From the NCBI RefSeq assembly GCF_014145505.1, contig NZ_JACIUZ010000019.1:152431-216430 (forward strand): a stretch of 64,000 nt of DNA, given 5' to 3'. The notes below the pieces were generated by a model. The model saw only the letters and a program-made list of their open reading frames with translations. It ran no database searches and was not told the DNA's origin. Below, one piece after another: positions 35,485-45,102 of this stretch. Every line of letters begins with the position of its first letter. The stretch's first letter is position 1. Origin of the DNA: Limosilactobacillus fastidiosus. Lineage in GTDB: Bacteria; Bacillota; Bacilli; Lactobacillales; Lactobacillaceae. Made by a program: the position numbers and the translations under genes.

Positions 35485-36498
35485 ATGAAAGCTCTTGTAT
35501 TAACTGCTGTTAAAAACTTAGAAGTTAAAGATGTTGACATGCCTGAAATTAAGCCTGACGAAGTGTTAGTTCACACTGCTTATGCAGGAATTTGTGGTAC
35601 TGACCACGCACTTTACGCTGGATTGCCAGGTTCTGCAGATGCTGTTCCACCAATTGTTTTAGGACACGAAAACTCAGGTGTTGTTGCCAAAGTTGGCTCA
35701 GAAGTTACTAATGTAAAAGTTGGAGATCGTGTTTCTGTTGACCCTAACATTTACTGTGGTGAATGTAAGTACTGCCGGACTTCACGTCCAGAATTGTGTG
35801 AACACCTTGATGCAGTTGGTGTTACCCGTGATGGCGGCTTTGAAGATTACTTCACTGCTCCTGCTAAGGTTGTTTACCCAATTCCTGATAGTCTTTCATT
35901 GAAGGCCGCAGCCGTTACTGAACCACTTTCATGTGCTGTCCACGGTGTTGATCTACTTACTCTTCACCCATACCAGAAAGCTTTGGTTATCGGTGATGGT
36001 TTCATGGGTCAACTGTTTGTACAAACTCTCTTAGCACAAGGTGTTAAAGAAGTTACTCTGAGCGGTCTTTCTGAAGATAAGTTGAAGTTAAACCACGATA
36101 AGTTTGGTGCTAAGACCATCAACACTGCTAAGGGCGAAGAAATCCCTCGTGATACTTACGACATCGTTATCGAAGCCGTTGGTCGTCCACAAACACAAGA
36201 ACAAGCTGTTGAAGCAGCTGCTCGTGGTGGTCAAGTATTGATGTTTGGTGTGGGTAACCCAGATGATAAGTTCTCCATTAACAGTTACGAAGTCTTCCAA
36301 AAGCAACTAACTATTCAAGGGGCTTTCATTAACCCTTACTGCTTCGAAGACGCCATTGCGTTGATGGGTTCAGGTAAGGTGGACGTATTGCCATTGCTTT
36401 CACATGAATTTGATTTTAAGGACGTTGATGACTTCGTTAACGGTCGAATTAAGGGTGTTTCTAAGGCTGTAGTTAAGGTAGCTGGTGAAGAAGCTTAA
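35485..36498 (+). CDS. Zinc-dependent alcohol/polyol dehydrogenase (medium-chain)
   Basis: 337 residues. Catalytic zinc ligands C37 (GICGTD), H61-E62 (GHENSG) and the structural zinc set C91, C94, C97, C105 (CGECKYC and ELC) are all present. The Rossmann part carries VIGDGFMGQLF (a G-D-G-F-M-G loop). The closest style is sorbitol/threonine dehydrogenase-like enzymes that oxidise polyols or secondary alcohols with NAD(P). Codon use is unusually GTT/GCT-rich compared with neighbours, typical of a highly expressed gene. Strong promoter upstream, terminator downstream. Confidence 0.9.
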   Translation: MKALVLTAVKNLEVKDVDMPEIKPDEVLVHTAYAGICGTDHALYAGLPGSADAVPPIVLGHENSGVVAKVGSEVTNVKVGDRVSVDPNIYCGECKYCRTSRPELCEHLDAVGVTRDGGFEDYFTAPAKVVYPIPDSLSLKAAAVTEPLSCAVHGVDLLTLHPYQKALVIGDGFMGQLFVQTLLAQGVKEVTLSGLSEDKLKLNHDKFGAKTINTAKGEEIPRDTYDIVIEAVGRPQTQEQAVEAAARGGQVLMFGVGNPDDKFSINSYEVFQKQLTIQGAFINPYCFEDAIALMGSGKVDVLPLLSHEFDFKDVDDFVNGRIKGVSKAVVKVAGEEA

Positions 36499-36511
36499 TT
36501 AGAACTTTATT

Positions 36512-36546
36512 TAGGGACTGGAAATTCTAATCCAGTCTCTTTTTTA
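36512..36546 (+). terminator. Terminator after the alcohol dehydrogenase
   Basis: AGGGACTGGA pairs with TCCAGTCTCT (36513-36522, 36531-36540), followed by six Ts. Confidence 0.8.
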
Positions 36547-36555
36547 TAGTTTTCG

Positions 36556-36584
36556 TTGACACGGTGTCACTTCAAGCTATAAGA
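36556..36584 (+). promoter_or_regulatory. Promoter/operator of the TetR-ABC locus
   Basis: TTGACA (36556-36561) is the -35; TGACAC-G-GTGTCA (36557-36569) is a perfect palindrome lying over it, with TAAGAT (36580-36585) as a weak -10. The placement suits autorepression by the TetR protein encoded next. Confidence 0.6.
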
Positions 36585-36630
36585 TAGGACTAATCATGAT
36601 GACATGATGTTACCAAGGAGGCGTTGAACA

Positions 36631-37149
36631 GTGCCTAGTACAACATATCAGCATTTACCAAAAGAAAAACAATTAAAAATTGAGGCAGCCCTTTTAAAGG
36701 AATTTAGCAGCTATAGTCTTGCAGACGCTCAAGTAGCAAGGATTGTAAAGGACGTTGGCATCGCACGGGGAGCATTTTATAAGTACTTTGAAAATATTCA
36801 GGCGGCATATATTTACCTTTATCAACAGGCAGTTCTTGAGATTCATACTGGAATTGTTGGTAGGCAAAAACTATCAGCAAAAGACTATTATCAGCAGGTT
36901 TCTTTATTTGTAAACGTTGTGAATGGGAGCAAGTATCATGAAATGATGAAACTTCACTTTGAAATCAATGAACAACTTGTCAAGATTGCTGATAACCGTA
37001 ACTTGAGGCCCAAGAGTGCTAGTGAGTGGGCGATTATGATTTTGAGTCATGAAACAATTCGCGAATGCTTAGAAAAGCCCAGTCAATCTGTAAAACTTTT
37101 GAAGCGTTACTATCAAGCAGTTATTCCACTAACCAAGGAGGAAAAATAA
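36631..37149 (+). CDS. TetR-family regulator of the adjacent ABC exporter
   Basis: 172 residues, GTG start at 36631 nine bases after AAGGAGG. The helix-turn-helix is recognisable, ending in VGIARGAFYKYFENIQAAY (about residues 44-62). The stop codon touches the start of the permease gene at 37150, so regulator and transporter are co-transcribed. Proteins of this set often respond to a toxic peptide, bile component or macrolide-like compound exported by the pump. The inducer is unknown. Confidence 0.9.
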   Translation: MPSTTYQHLPKEKQLKIEAALLKEFSSYSLADAQVARIVKDVGIARGAFYKYFENIQAAYIYLYQQAVLEIHTGIVGRQKLSAKDYYQQVSLFVNVVNGSKYHEMMKLHFEINEQLVKIADNRNLRPKSASEWAIMILSHETIRECLEKPSQSVKLLKRYYQAVIPLTKEEK

Positions 37150-38211
37150 ATGTTCTTAGCGATTAAGGAAATCATTCATGAAAAACTACGCTATGGTTTG
37201 ATTTTAGCGATGTTTGTCTTAATCAGTTACTTGATAATGATTTTAATGGGACTAATGCTGGGACTAGCTAATGAAAATACCGCGGCAATAAAGAATTGGG
37301 ATACTAAAACCGTGTTTTTAAACAAAAATAGTAACGATAATCTTAGCCAATCATTAATTAACCGCGAACAAATAAAAAAGTTTAAGGCTAAAGATACAGC
37401 TTTAATCGGTGTGACCCCCGTAGTAATGAAGACAGATGATCGAGAAGAGCATAAACAAACTGTCCAATTTGTTGGTTTGAATAGGGAACAGTATATTTAT
37501 CAAAAGAAATTGAACCTGGTGAGTGGCCATCGTCCACAAAATAACAGGGAAGTAGTTGTGGATGAAAGTTTACAAGATCAAGGTTACCGTTTAGGGCAAA
37601 AGATCACACTTAATTCTTCAAAGAATTATCGTATTGTTGGTTTTGGTCGCAGAGCTAAATTAAATATTTCTCCTGTAGTTTATGGAAGTTTAGACGACTG
37701 GCGAAGTCTAAAGGGAATTAACGACAATATTGTGGCTAGTGGAGTTATTAGTAATCAAAAGCTTTCTACAAGTGCTTTCCCCCAACTGCAACGTTATTCA
37801 GTCCAAAAATTTATTGACAAATTACCAGGATACACTGCTCAGAATACGACTTTCATCTTTATGATTAGCTTTTTGATGGTAATTTCATTGATTATCATTG
37901 CGGTCTTTCTGTATATTTTAACAATGCAAAAGATGAGTCATTTTGCTGTTCTACGAGCTCAAGGAGTTCCAGCCAAGCACTTAGTTAAGGCAACGATGGC
38001 TCAGGCGTTAATTCTGGTAGTAGTTGGTTATATCGGAGGTGTAATTTTAACGGAACTAACTTCACTATTATTACCGACTGCCGTGCCAATCTTAATGAAT
38101 TGGCCATTAATCAGCTTACTTGCAGTAGTGATGGTGATCTTAGGGTTAGTTGGAGCGCTATTACCAGTAAGATTAATTCTGAAAATTGATCCGGCTAAAG
38201 CACTCGGTTAG
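37150..38211 (+). CDS. FtsX-like ABC transporter permease
   Basis: 353 residues. One membrane helix near 15-38, a large extracellular domain (about 40-235), then three helices (about 233-260, 283-312, 318-345). That is the topology of MacB/LolC/FtsX permeases. It ends in PVRLILKIDPAKAL, the usual C-terminal coupling tail. The AAGGAGGAAAAATAA overlap gives a ribosome site at the end of the TetR gene. It pairs with the ATPase nine bases downstream. Confidence 0.9.
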   Translation: MFLAIKEIIHEKLRYGLILAMFVLISYLIMILMGLMLGLANENTAAIKNWDTKTVFLNKNSNDNLSQSLINREQIKKFKAKDTALIGVTPVVMKTDDREEHKQTVQFVGLNREQYIYQKKLNLVSGHRPQNNREVVVDESLQDQGYRLGQKITLNSSKNYRIVGFGRRAKLNISPVVYGSLDDWRSLKGINDNIVASGVISNQKLSTSAFPQLQRYSVQKFIDKLPGYTAQNTTFIFMISFLMVISLIIIAVFLYILTMQKMSHFAVLRAQGVPAKHLVKATMAQALILVVVGYIGGVILTELTSLLLPTAVPILMNWPLISLLAVVMVILGLVGALLPVRLILKIDPAKALG

Positions 38212-38220
38212 GAGGTAGAA

Positions 38221-38904
38221 ATGACGATAGCAATTAAACTAGAAAATGTAAATAAGTCCTTTGGTAAGGGGGTTGGTAAGGTTCACGTATTAAAGGACGT
38301 TAACTTTGTGGCAGATCTTGGAGAATTATGCTTAGTCTTAGGTCCATCGGGATCGGGAAAAAGTACTTTTCTAACAATCGCGGGTGGCTTACAAACTCCC
38401 GATAGCGGAAAAGTAATTGTTGATGGTCAAGATTTCATGAGTCTATCGAATAAGGAGCGAGATCAGTTTCGGTTAAATAAAATCGGCTTTGTTCTTCAAT
38501 CATATAACTTACTCCCATACCTAAATATTGCTGACCAATTTAAGTTAGTCCAACAGGTGAAGAAGGAGGGGAACTTAGAGCCAAAGGAATTTCATGAACT
38601 ACTAGAAGAACTTGGAATTGAGAAATTATTAAAACAATACCCGGCTGAATTATCTGGGGGACAAAATCAACGGGTGGCGATTGCTCGAGCATTGTATACT
38701 GAACCACAAATTGTCTTAGCCGATGAGCCAACATCAGCTTTAGATAGTGACAGGGTCGAATTGGTTGGGAGATTATTGAAAAAATTAGCGGTTAAGCGGA
38801 ATAAAGCTGTGATTGTAGTAACTCATGATCTTCGCTTACGACAATTTGCTGATAAAATTTATCAATTAGAGGATGGAAAATTAAAGCAAGAGGAACCTAA
38901 ATAA
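38221..38904 (+). CDS. ABC transporter ATP-binding protein (MacB/LolD type)
   Basis: 227 residues. Walker A GPSGSGKS (41-48), the signature LSGGQNQRVAIARAL, Walker B IVLADEPTSALD and the switch histidine in VVTHDLRLRQ are complete. LSGGQNQR has Asn where Gln or Lys is common, a minor change. This class of ATPase powers mechanotransmission by FtsX-like permeases, exporting antimicrobial compounds or extracting lipoproteins. It follows the permease by nine bases with GGAGG. Confidence 0.93.
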   Translation: MTIAIKLENVNKSFGKGVGKVHVLKDVNFVADLGELCLVLGPSGSGKSTFLTIAGGLQTPDSGKVIVDGQDFMSLSNKERDQFRLNKIGFVLQSYNLLPYLNIADQFKLVQQVKKEGNLEPKEFHELLEELGIEKLLKQYPAELSGGQNQRVAIARALYTEPQIVLADEPTSALDSDRVELVGRLLKKLAVKRNKAVIVVTHDLRLRQFADKIYQLEDGKLKQEEPK

Positions 38905-39023
38905 TAATTTCCCGGGGAATGTTAATAAGATTTAGTCTAGATCACTTTTGGAAATTATAAAAAGACTTAAATCTTGATATAATTATTTATAATAAGCGTT
39001 TAGATAGAAATTAGGAGGAAATC

Positions 39024-41003
39024 ATGGCCTTTCTAGAATTAAAGGACATTTACAAGTCATACTACCTAGACAAACAAGTATTTCCAGTTCTGAAGGGAAT
39101 TAGTCTTTCCTTTGAACGAGGTGAATTTGTTTCAATCCTGGGGGAGTCAGGTGGCGGAAAGTCAACCTTAATGAACATTATCGGCGGACTTGACCGTAAA
39201 TTTAGTGGGAAGGTAATCGTTAACGGGAAGATAATCGACCACAGTAAAGAAAAACAATTGGATAATTACCGACGGTCGACCGTTGGTTATATTTATCAAT
39301 CGTATAACCTGATTTCACATTTAACGGTTCTCGATAATGTTCTAATTGCTCTTGATATGACAACTTTGGACAAGAATGCTCGACGAAAGCGTGCCCTAGA
39401 GTTACTTGAACGAGTTGGCTTAGCCGATCAAGTTAATAAGCATCCTAACCACTTGTCTGGGGGACAAAAGCAAAGGGTAGCAATTGCCCGAGCACTTGCT
39501 AGTGATCCACAATTAATTATTGCTGATGAACCAACCGGGGCACTGGATTCCGAAAATACTAAGGAAATATTGAATCTCTTAGATGATATTGCCAGGGACG
39601 GAAAATTAGTGATTGCTGTTACCCATTCGCAAGAAGTAGCGGATCACGGTACCCGGATTATTCACCTTGCTGACGGTAAGATTGATGGTGATAAGCGGAT
39701 CCGCCCAGCTTATCCAATTCCGGTTGATCCACAACGACTTCAATCACGCGTCCTTCCAGCACTAGCCAGTTACCGGACTGCATTTAAACACTTAATATAT
39801 AATTTCTGGCGGAATTCGCTAATCATGCTTGGTACTGCAATCGGGATCTTTGCAGTCCTTCTGTTTAGTGGATTAGGAAATGGGGTAAATGGTTATATGC
39901 AGGACCAGATCAACTCATTGGCAAACCCACGTAGTATGACTATCTTAAAGAATACAAGTGGGAAAAAGATGACGCAGGATCAACTACAAATGTCTGCTCA
40001 AAATATGATGGCTGATCCCCAATCAATGTTTATTAAGCAGAGTGAAATTGACCGTGTAAAGAAGATTGCGGGAGTTTCTTCAGTTGAAAAGGGATATATG
40101 TTACCGAGTTACCGGCTATCATATAATAACCTTCAACAGAGTGGGACCTCATTAGAGAGTTGGACCGATTCAACAACTACTCGGGGAATTACCAAGGGTC
40201 ATAAACCAGAAAATAACGAAATTGTTCTTACTAAGCAACAGGCTATCCAATTAAGCAGTGCTAAGAACTATAAACAATTAATTGGTAAAATCGTTCAAAT
40301 TAATTTTAACTGGGTTGATAATGCGGGTAAACCGATTCAAGCTCAAGGTAAAGTCAAAGTATCTGGGATCTCGAATGGTACTAGTGTTCGAACGTCACTT
40401 AATTCCGCAACATTGGTTAGAATGCTCCGGGAAGCAAATGGTAGTGTTCAGCCAAACTTCCTCTCAGTAAATGTTAAGGACCTTAGTCAGGTACAAACTG
40501 TTGCTGACAAGATTAGTAACTTGCGTAATAGTCAGCATAAACGGATCCTTGGAGCGATGACAGTTGGCTCAATTTTGAAAACTGTTAATACTTATGTTAA
40601 ATTAGCGTCAACTCTTCTGGCCGCAATTGCCGGAATTTCCTTATTAGTTTCTGCTTTGATGATTATTGTGACAATGTATATGTCAGTTTCAGAACGAACT
40701 AAGGAAATTGGAATATTACGAGCGCTCGGAGAACGTAAGAAAGATATTCGACGATTATTTACGTCTGAATCAATGTTTATTGGATTCTTCTCAGCGATTC
40801 TTGCCTTAATAATTGTCTTCTTTGTGACATTAGCGATAAATCATGGCTTTTACCACTTAATCAAGTACAACATTATTCAAATTACTTTTGGTAATATAGT
40901 CTTTGCATTTGTAGTAGCGTTAATCATCTCGTTCCTAGCTGCGCTATTGCCAGCTCGGCGGGCAGCTAACTTAAACCCGATTGATGCACTTGCTGCTGAT
41001 TAA
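39024..41003 (+). CDS. MacB-like ABC exporter: fused ATPase-permease
   Basis: 659 residues: an N-terminal ATPase (Walker A GESGGGKST at 40-48, LSGGQKQRVAIARAL, IIADEPTGALD), then a permease half. The first helix is near 260-285, followed by an extracellular domain to about 530, then three helices ending LPARRAANLNPIDALAAD. It is preceded by 119 bases with a likely TATAAT box, so it can be transcribed apart from the upstream set. Two systems side by side (split and fused) suggest related substrates; the TetR gene may control both. AGGAGG precedes the ATG. Confidence 0.92.
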   Translation: MAFLELKDIYKSYYLDKQVFPVLKGISLSFERGEFVSILGESGGGKSTLMNIIGGLDRKFSGKVIVNGKIIDHSKEKQLDNYRRSTVGYIYQSYNLISHLTVLDNVLIALDMTTLDKNARRKRALELLERVGLADQVNKHPNHLSGGQKQRVAIARALASDPQLIIADEPTGALDSENTKEILNLLDDIARDGKLVIAVTHSQEVADHGTRIIHLADGKIDGDKRIRPAYPIPVDPQRLQSRVLPALASYRTAFKHLIYNFWRNSLIMLGTAIGIFAVLLFSGLGNGVNGYMQDQINSLANPRSMTILKNTSGKKMTQDQLQMSAQNMMADPQSMFIKQSEIDRVKKIAGVSSVEKGYMLPSYRLSYNNLQQSGTSLESWTDSTTTRGITKGHKPENNEIVLTKQQAIQLSSAKNYKQLIGKIVQINFNWVDNAGKPIQAQGKVKVSGISNGTSVRTSLNSATLVRMLREANGSVQPNFLSVNVKDLSQVQTVADKISNLRNSQHKRILGAMTVGSILKTVNTYVKLASTLLAAIAGISLLVSALMIIVTMYMSVSERTKEIGILRALGERKKDIRRLFTSESMFIGFFSAILALIIVFFVTLAINHGFYHLIKYNIIQITFGNIVFAFVVALIISFLAALLPARRAANLNPIDALAAD

Positions 41004-41018
41004 ATACAGAATAAAAAT

Positions 41019-41068
41019 TAGCGACCGATACTTTAGGCTTTTTCATCCTAAGTAGTGGTCGCTTTTTA
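41019..41068 (+). terminator. Terminator after the MacB-like gene
   Basis: GCGACC...TTTAGG pairs with CCTAA...GGTCGC around a loop, ending CTTTTTAT. Confidence 0.7.
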
Positions 41069-41124
41069 TATTTAATAAAATGACTACCTTACAGTAGTTA
41101 ATTGAAAAATATTTTTTAATGGTA

Positions 41125-41436
41125 TTATCGATGAATTATCTGTTTTGCGTGTGAAAGAACGTCTGCAATTAATGTCATTACTTGTGGATCTTCAAGACGA
41201 TAAAAAATGGCCTTGCCATCACGCTTTTGCCCAACAAGATTAAACTTGCGAAGCAACTGTAATTGATGGGATACGCCTGATTGTTCCCAGTTCATTCGTT
41301 CACTAATCTCTGTAACACTCATTGAATCTTGAATTAAGAGATATAGTAATTGAAGCCGTTTGGGATTACCGAGTAACTTAAACAGCTGACTAATCTCCTC
41401 AATATCAGAAAAGGTTCTCCCCGTTTGACTAATCAT
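41125..41436 (-). CDS. ArsR-family regulator
   Basis: 103 residues from ATG 41436 (MISQTGRTFSDIEEISQ), with GAAGGGTG upstream; the frame runs further up without a site. The winged helix is clear: LFKLLGNPKRLQLLYLL, SVTEISERMNWEQSGVSHQLQLLRKFNLV, then the wing KRDGKAIFYRLED. In the last helix D-PQ-V...LSHAKQ aligns with the CzrA/NmtR metal site, but only the Asp and first His are kept; the other two His positions are Gln. It converges on the MacB-like gene. A 19-bp palindrome lies upstream. Confidence 0.9.
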   Translation of the reverse strand: MISQTGRTFSDIEEISQLFKLLGNPKRLQLLYLLIQDSMSVTEISERMNWEQSGVSHQLQLLRKFNLVGQKRDGKAIFYRLEDPQVMTLIADVLSHAKQIIHR

Positions 41437-41481
41437 GTAATCACCCTTCTTACTATCTAAACAAGACCAAAACATATCAAG

Positions 41482-41500
41482 TATATAATACTATTATATA
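41482..41500. promoter_or_regulatory. Perfect 19-bp palindrome, candidate ArsR operator
   Basis: TATATAATA-C-TATTATATA sits 46 bases upstream of the ArsR start and just before the LysM gene's terminator. The sequence also carries -10-like TATAAT, so bound protein would block the promoter. Confidence 0.6.
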
Positions 41501-41504
41501 ACAA

Positions 41505-41547
41505 AAAATGCTTAAATATGATTGCTTTATCATACTTAAGCATTTTG
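41505..41547 (-). terminator. Terminator after the LysM hydrolase gene
   Basis: AAATGCTTAAATATG pairs with CATACTTAAGCATTT; read on the minus strand it ends TTTTTTG. Confidence 0.75.
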
Positions 41548-41568
41548 GTTTAATGATTTAGTTATTAA

Positions 41569-43509
41569 TTAGAGGATAATGCGTTGCCCAACAATAATTT
41601 GGTTAGGATTAGAAATATTATTTAACCGTGCCAATGTTTGGTAACTCATCCCGTAACGAGCAGCGATCGCAGAAAGTGAGTCGCCGGCCTTAACAGTGTA
41701 AGAACCGTTATTATTTGATGAAGGGGTTACATAACGACGTGTGTTGGTATTACTATTAGCACCTAGGTTAAGGGTTTGGCCAACATAAATACGGTTAGGG
41801 TTGGAAATATTGTTCAACTGTGCCAATGTTTCATAACTCATCCCGTAATGGGCAGCAATTGTTGAAAGTGAGTCGCCGGCCTTAACGATATAAGAGCCGT
41901 TGGCGGAAGAAGTGGTGGTAACACGCTGTTGTTTAACAACATTTGATGAAGTTGTTCCAGCGCTTAACTTTAGTACTTGACCAACATAAATATGGTTAGG
42001 GTTAGAAATATTGTTTAGCCGTGCCAATGCTTCGTAACTAGTCCCGTAGCGGGTAGCAATTGCAGAAAGCGAGTCACCAGCCTTAACGGTGTAGTTTCCA
42101 GCTGGAGTACTACTGGTTACTTGGCGACTTGAAGTTGAAGGAGTAGAGTTAGCACTTAATTTCAATACCTGACCAACATAAATGCGGTTAGGGTTAGAAA
42201 TATTATTTAAACTTACTAATGATTCGTAACTTGTACCGAACTTATTTGCGATGCCGGAAAGAGTGTCACCGGATTGAACTGTGTAAGTTCCCTTAGCGTT
42301 AGAAGTGGTTGAGCCAGGGTTACTATTGCTACTTGAAGTGTTGTTACTACTTTGTGAACTTACCTCTTGCCGGACGAGAAGGTGTTGACCAACATAGATT
42401 CGGTTAGGATTATTAATGTCATTTAATGAAGCTAAGTGGTTAACAGTAGTACTAAACCGGTTAGCAATTCCAGAAAGGGTATCCCCAAACTGAACAGTGT
42501 AGTAACCAGTAGTACTTACGTTTGAATTGCCACTGTTATAGCTACTATTATCCCCATTATTATTCTTGTTCGTGACAACTTTTCCGGAAAGGGCAACTGA
42601 ATCGAGTTGGGTTAAGTTGTAGGTCCGAACCAGGCTAATTAGTGAATTTGCATATCGTGGGTCAGTAGCGTAACCATCTTGGTGAAGTTTATTGGCAACT
42701 GAAACATAATTAGTATCACCAAGAAGGTTTCGGTAACGACTATTAACGGTTAAGAATCGACCGTGGTCCTTAACAGATTCAGAGTTGTTAGGATATGCCC
42801 GGAAGTTAGCATTAACCATTACAGAACGACCACCATAAACTTCACGAGTTGGCATAACTACGGAATTACCGTTATAGGATCCCTTAATTCCGAATAAGTT
42901 ATGAGCGTTAGTAGAAAGAGTTGACCGTCCCCAACTACTTTCCAGAATTGCTTGGGCAACTGTAATGGATGGAAGAACGCGGTATTGGTTCCAGCCATCG
43001 ATTGCTCCTTGAGCGACACTTTCAATAAATTGTTGTGAATGGGCATTATTACTAAAGTGAAGGGAATTTAAATCAACTGAAGAGGCCGGTGCTTGAGCTG
43101 CATAAGCGGCAGTAGTAGTTGCTGAAGCAGTAGTCGTCTGTGGGGCAACTGAAGAACTAGCAACACTAGCTGGTACTGAACTGGCAGATGATGCGCTAAC
43201 AGCCGAAGTAGCAGCACTAGCTACCTTGCTATTTGATACAGCAATAATTGCTGAGGCATTAACAGCACTACTATTGCTGGAAGCACTCTGACTAGAGGTG
43301 GAATCAGCTGGAAAATTGCTGGTACTATTACTGTTGGAATTAGTGGTTACTTCAGTGGCATTACTATTTGGTTGAGTTTCATCGGCATGAGCTACAGCAC
43401 CTGTTGCGGTTAACAAGGTAACGGCAGTTAAACCGGCGAACATCCACTTTCGACCGCTCTTATACATTTTGTAGTGCGTTGTCGAATTTGATAGTTCTGA
43501 ACGATTCAT
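41569..43509 (-). CDS. Secreted LysM peptidoglycan hydrolase (glucosaminidase domain, five LysM repeats)
   Basis: 646 residues. The N-terminus ([22 protein letters not shown]) is a KxYKSGxxW-type signal peptide, cleaved near AHA-DE at about residue 42. A Ser/Ala/Thr-rich linker to about 145 is followed by a glucosaminidase-like domain (about 150-305) with [12 protein letters not shown] holding the catalytic Glu, and [15 protein letters not shown]. Then come five LysM modules of about 44 residues, each starting YTVxxGDxLSxIA and ending NRIYVGQxLxL (one starts YIV). The last four are very alike, which implies recent duplication. It binds and cuts cell wall during division. Asn/Ser linkers separate the modules. 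Confidence 0.93.
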   Translation of the reverse strand: MNRSELSNSTTHYKMYKSGRKWMFAGLTAVTLLTATGAVAHADETQPNSNATEVTTNSNSNSTSNFPADSTSSQSASSNSSAVNASAIIAVSNSKVASAATSAVSASSASSVPASVASSSVAPQTTTASATTTAAYAAQAPASSVDLNSLHFSNNAHSQQFIESVAQGAIDGWNQYRVLPSITVAQAILESSWGRSTLSTNAHNLFGIKGSYNGNSVVMPTREVYGGRSVMVNANFRAYPNNSESVKDHGRFLTVNSRYRNLLGDTNYVSVANKLHQDGYATDPRYANSLISLVRTYNLTQLDSVALSGKVVTNKNNNGDNSSYNSGNSNVSTTGYYTVQFGDTLSGIANRFSTTVNHLASLNDINNPNRIYVGQHLLVRQEVSSQSSNNTSSSNSNPGSTTSNAKGTYTVQSGDTLSGIANKFGTSYESLVSLNNISNPNRIYVGQVLKLSANSTPSTSSRQVTSSTPAGNYTVKAGDSLSAIATRYGTSYEALARLNNISNPNHIYVGQVLKLSAGTTSSNVVKQQRVTTTSSANGSYIVKAGDSLSTIAAHYGMSYETLAQLNNISNPNRIYVGQTLNLGANSNTNTRRYVTPSSNNNGSYTVKAGDSLSAIAARYGMSYQTLARLNNISNPNQIIVGQRIIL

Positions 43510-43848
43510 TATCTTGACTCCTCTTAGATGAATTTCTTGAAAAATTTATTAACTAATCGAACAATAATTAAAAGATAACAAAAAAGTAAAATTGTTAAGA
43601 AGTTATTAAGATTTCAAACTAAATCCAAAATAGCATTATTAGTTTAAAAGAGCAAGTGATTTTAACATTCATCATTATAAGTAAATTAATATTTGACCAT
43701 TCTTATCAATTGAAAGATAAAGTTCTAATACAATAACAGACAATCAATATATAGTGTTATTTACTTGATTTAAGTAATCTTATTTTAACTATTACTTTTA
43801 AGATTGGGATATAATAAAGAGTAGTTTGATAAAGATTGGGGAAGAAAT
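43510..43848. other. Long AT-rich divergent promoter region
   Basis: About 340 bases between the LysM hydrolase and the LacI gene. It contains TTACTT-GATTT-AAGTAA (43761-43777), an inverted repeat that could be a LacI-type site, and a TATAAT near 43810 ahead of the LacI gene. There is no open frame. The long 5-prime leader of the hydrolase has no hairpin I can defend. Confidence 0.5.
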
Positions 43849-44784
43849 ATGGTAGCTAAATTAAAAGATGTGGCCAAATTAGCAGGGGTTTCCGTAACAA
43901 CGGTATCACGAGTGATTAATAACTATAGTTCTTTGAGTGATAAAACAATCAAAAAGGTTCGTCAAGCAATGCGCCAATTGAATTATCAACCCAATGCTCT
44001 TGCACGGGCAATGCAAGGAAAGCCTTCAAAATTTATTGGCTTAATCTTTCCCAATCTTACTAACCCATTTTTTGCTGAATTAGTAAATGAATTGGAGCAC
44101 CAACTATTCTTACAAGGTTATAAGACGATCATTGCGTCATCTGCTGAAAATCGAGAAATTGAGCATGAGTACTTAAATATGCTTTTTGCTAATCAAGTAG
44201 ATGGAATTATTTCTGGTTCCCATAACCTGGGGATTGAGGAGTATCAGCAATTAACTGCACCAATCGTTTCATTTGACCGTTATCTTTCAGATAATATCCC
44301 GATCGTTGCTGCTGATAGTTACCGGGGTGGTCAGTTAGCTGCTCAGTTTATGGTGCGTCACAATGTAAAACGGTTGGTGGTAATTGTAGATGAAGATACT
44401 TCAGTCTCCCCAACGTTAAACCGCCTCCAGGGAGTGGTTGACTACCTAAATGAACAGGGGCAAGATTTTACAACTTTAGCTAAAGAAGAAATAGATAAAA
44501 CACCCCTTCCTGATCAGTTTACTGGTGTGATTGCATCAAATGATGTTCAAGCGTTGAAAATCATTTCCCAGTACCAACAAAGGGGCTACCAGCTTAATGA
44601 TGACTTTTTCGTTACAGGATATGATGGTTCTCAGCTTATTCGCCAAGTTGCCCCGCAGTTACCAACTGTCGTTCAGCCAATTTACGACCTTGCCGAAAAT
44701 CTTATCTCAACATTACTTAAACGAATTGCTAATCCTACGAGTAAGGTTGATTCAGTAACATTACCGGTAAAATTTAAAGAGTAG
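43849..44784 (+). CDS. LacI-family transcriptional regulator (RbsR-like)
   Basis: 311 residues, a little short of the usual 330. The HTH is typical: LKDVAKLAGVSVTTVSRVINN (residues 4-24), then the hinge NYQPNALARAMQG. The rest is the periplasmic-binding-protein sugar sensor (IGLIFPNLTNPFFAEL, then VAADSYRGGQLAAQ, then GVIASNDVQALKI). GGGGAAG precedes the ATG. No sugar operon is adjacent on either side; the target may be elsewhere. Confidence 0.93.
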   Translation: MVAKLKDVAKLAGVSVTTVSRVINNYSSLSDKTIKKVRQAMRQLNYQPNALARAMQGKPSKFIGLIFPNLTNPFFAELVNELEHQLFLQGYKTIIASSAENREIEHEYLNMLFANQVDGIISGSHNLGIEEYQQLTAPIVSFDRYLSDNIPIVAADSYRGGQLAAQFMVRHNVKRLVVIVDEDTSVSPTLNRLQGVVDYLNEQGQDFTTLAKEEIDKTPLPDQFTGVIASNDVQALKIISQYQQRGYQLNDDFFVTGYDGSQLIRQVAPQLPTVVQPIYDLAENLISTLLKRIANPTSKVDSVTLPVKFKE

Positions 44785-44802
44785 GTTTGTCTTGTATAAA
44801 GA

Positions 44803-44850
44803 AAAATGGATTTAGGTGAAATCTTTATGATTTACCTAAATCCATTTTTT
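44803..44850 (+). terminator. Terminator after the LacI gene
   Basis: AATGGATTTAGGTGAAATC pairs with GATTTACCTAAATCCATT, followed by Ts. Confidence 0.8.
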
Positions 44851-44901
44851 GTCTGGAACTCATATTACAGTTCCTTCTATATCTACCGATTAATTTTGAA
44901 A

Positions 44902-45102
44902 TTAATCGGTACTGCTATTATTACTTTGCATGAACCGTTCAATTAGTTCTGCTTCTTCATCTGTTGCGTCACTATTACCAGATTTGATATCGTGGATTCG
45001 TTCAACTGATAAATGGCTACCAAAGGCAACTTGGTTATCGTTCATGTCTTGTTCACGTTCAAATTTGATCAATTCTTGGGCAATTTCGTTCAAATTATCC
45101 AT
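44902..45102 (-). CDS. Small lactobacillus protein with XRE-like helix-turn-helix
   Basis: 66 residues with AAGGGGG upstream of the ATG. MNDNQVAFGSHLSVERIHDIKSGNSDAT reads like a shortened HTH of the XRE kind, in which ERIHDIKSG replaces the recognition helix end. I recall similar small proteins (LBP_cg2779-like) in lactobacilli, of unknown function. An acidic C-terminal helix follows. It is monocistronic. Confidence 0.7.
   Translation of the reverse strand: MDNLNEIAQELIKFEREQDMNDNQVAFGSHLSVERIHDIKSGNSDATDEEAELIERFMQSNNSSTD

Noticed and set aside
41590..42530. Regularly spaced similar segments resembling a repeat array
   Set aside because: They are the coding repeats of LysM modules in frame, about 200 bases apart with diverged sequence, not CRISPR repeats.
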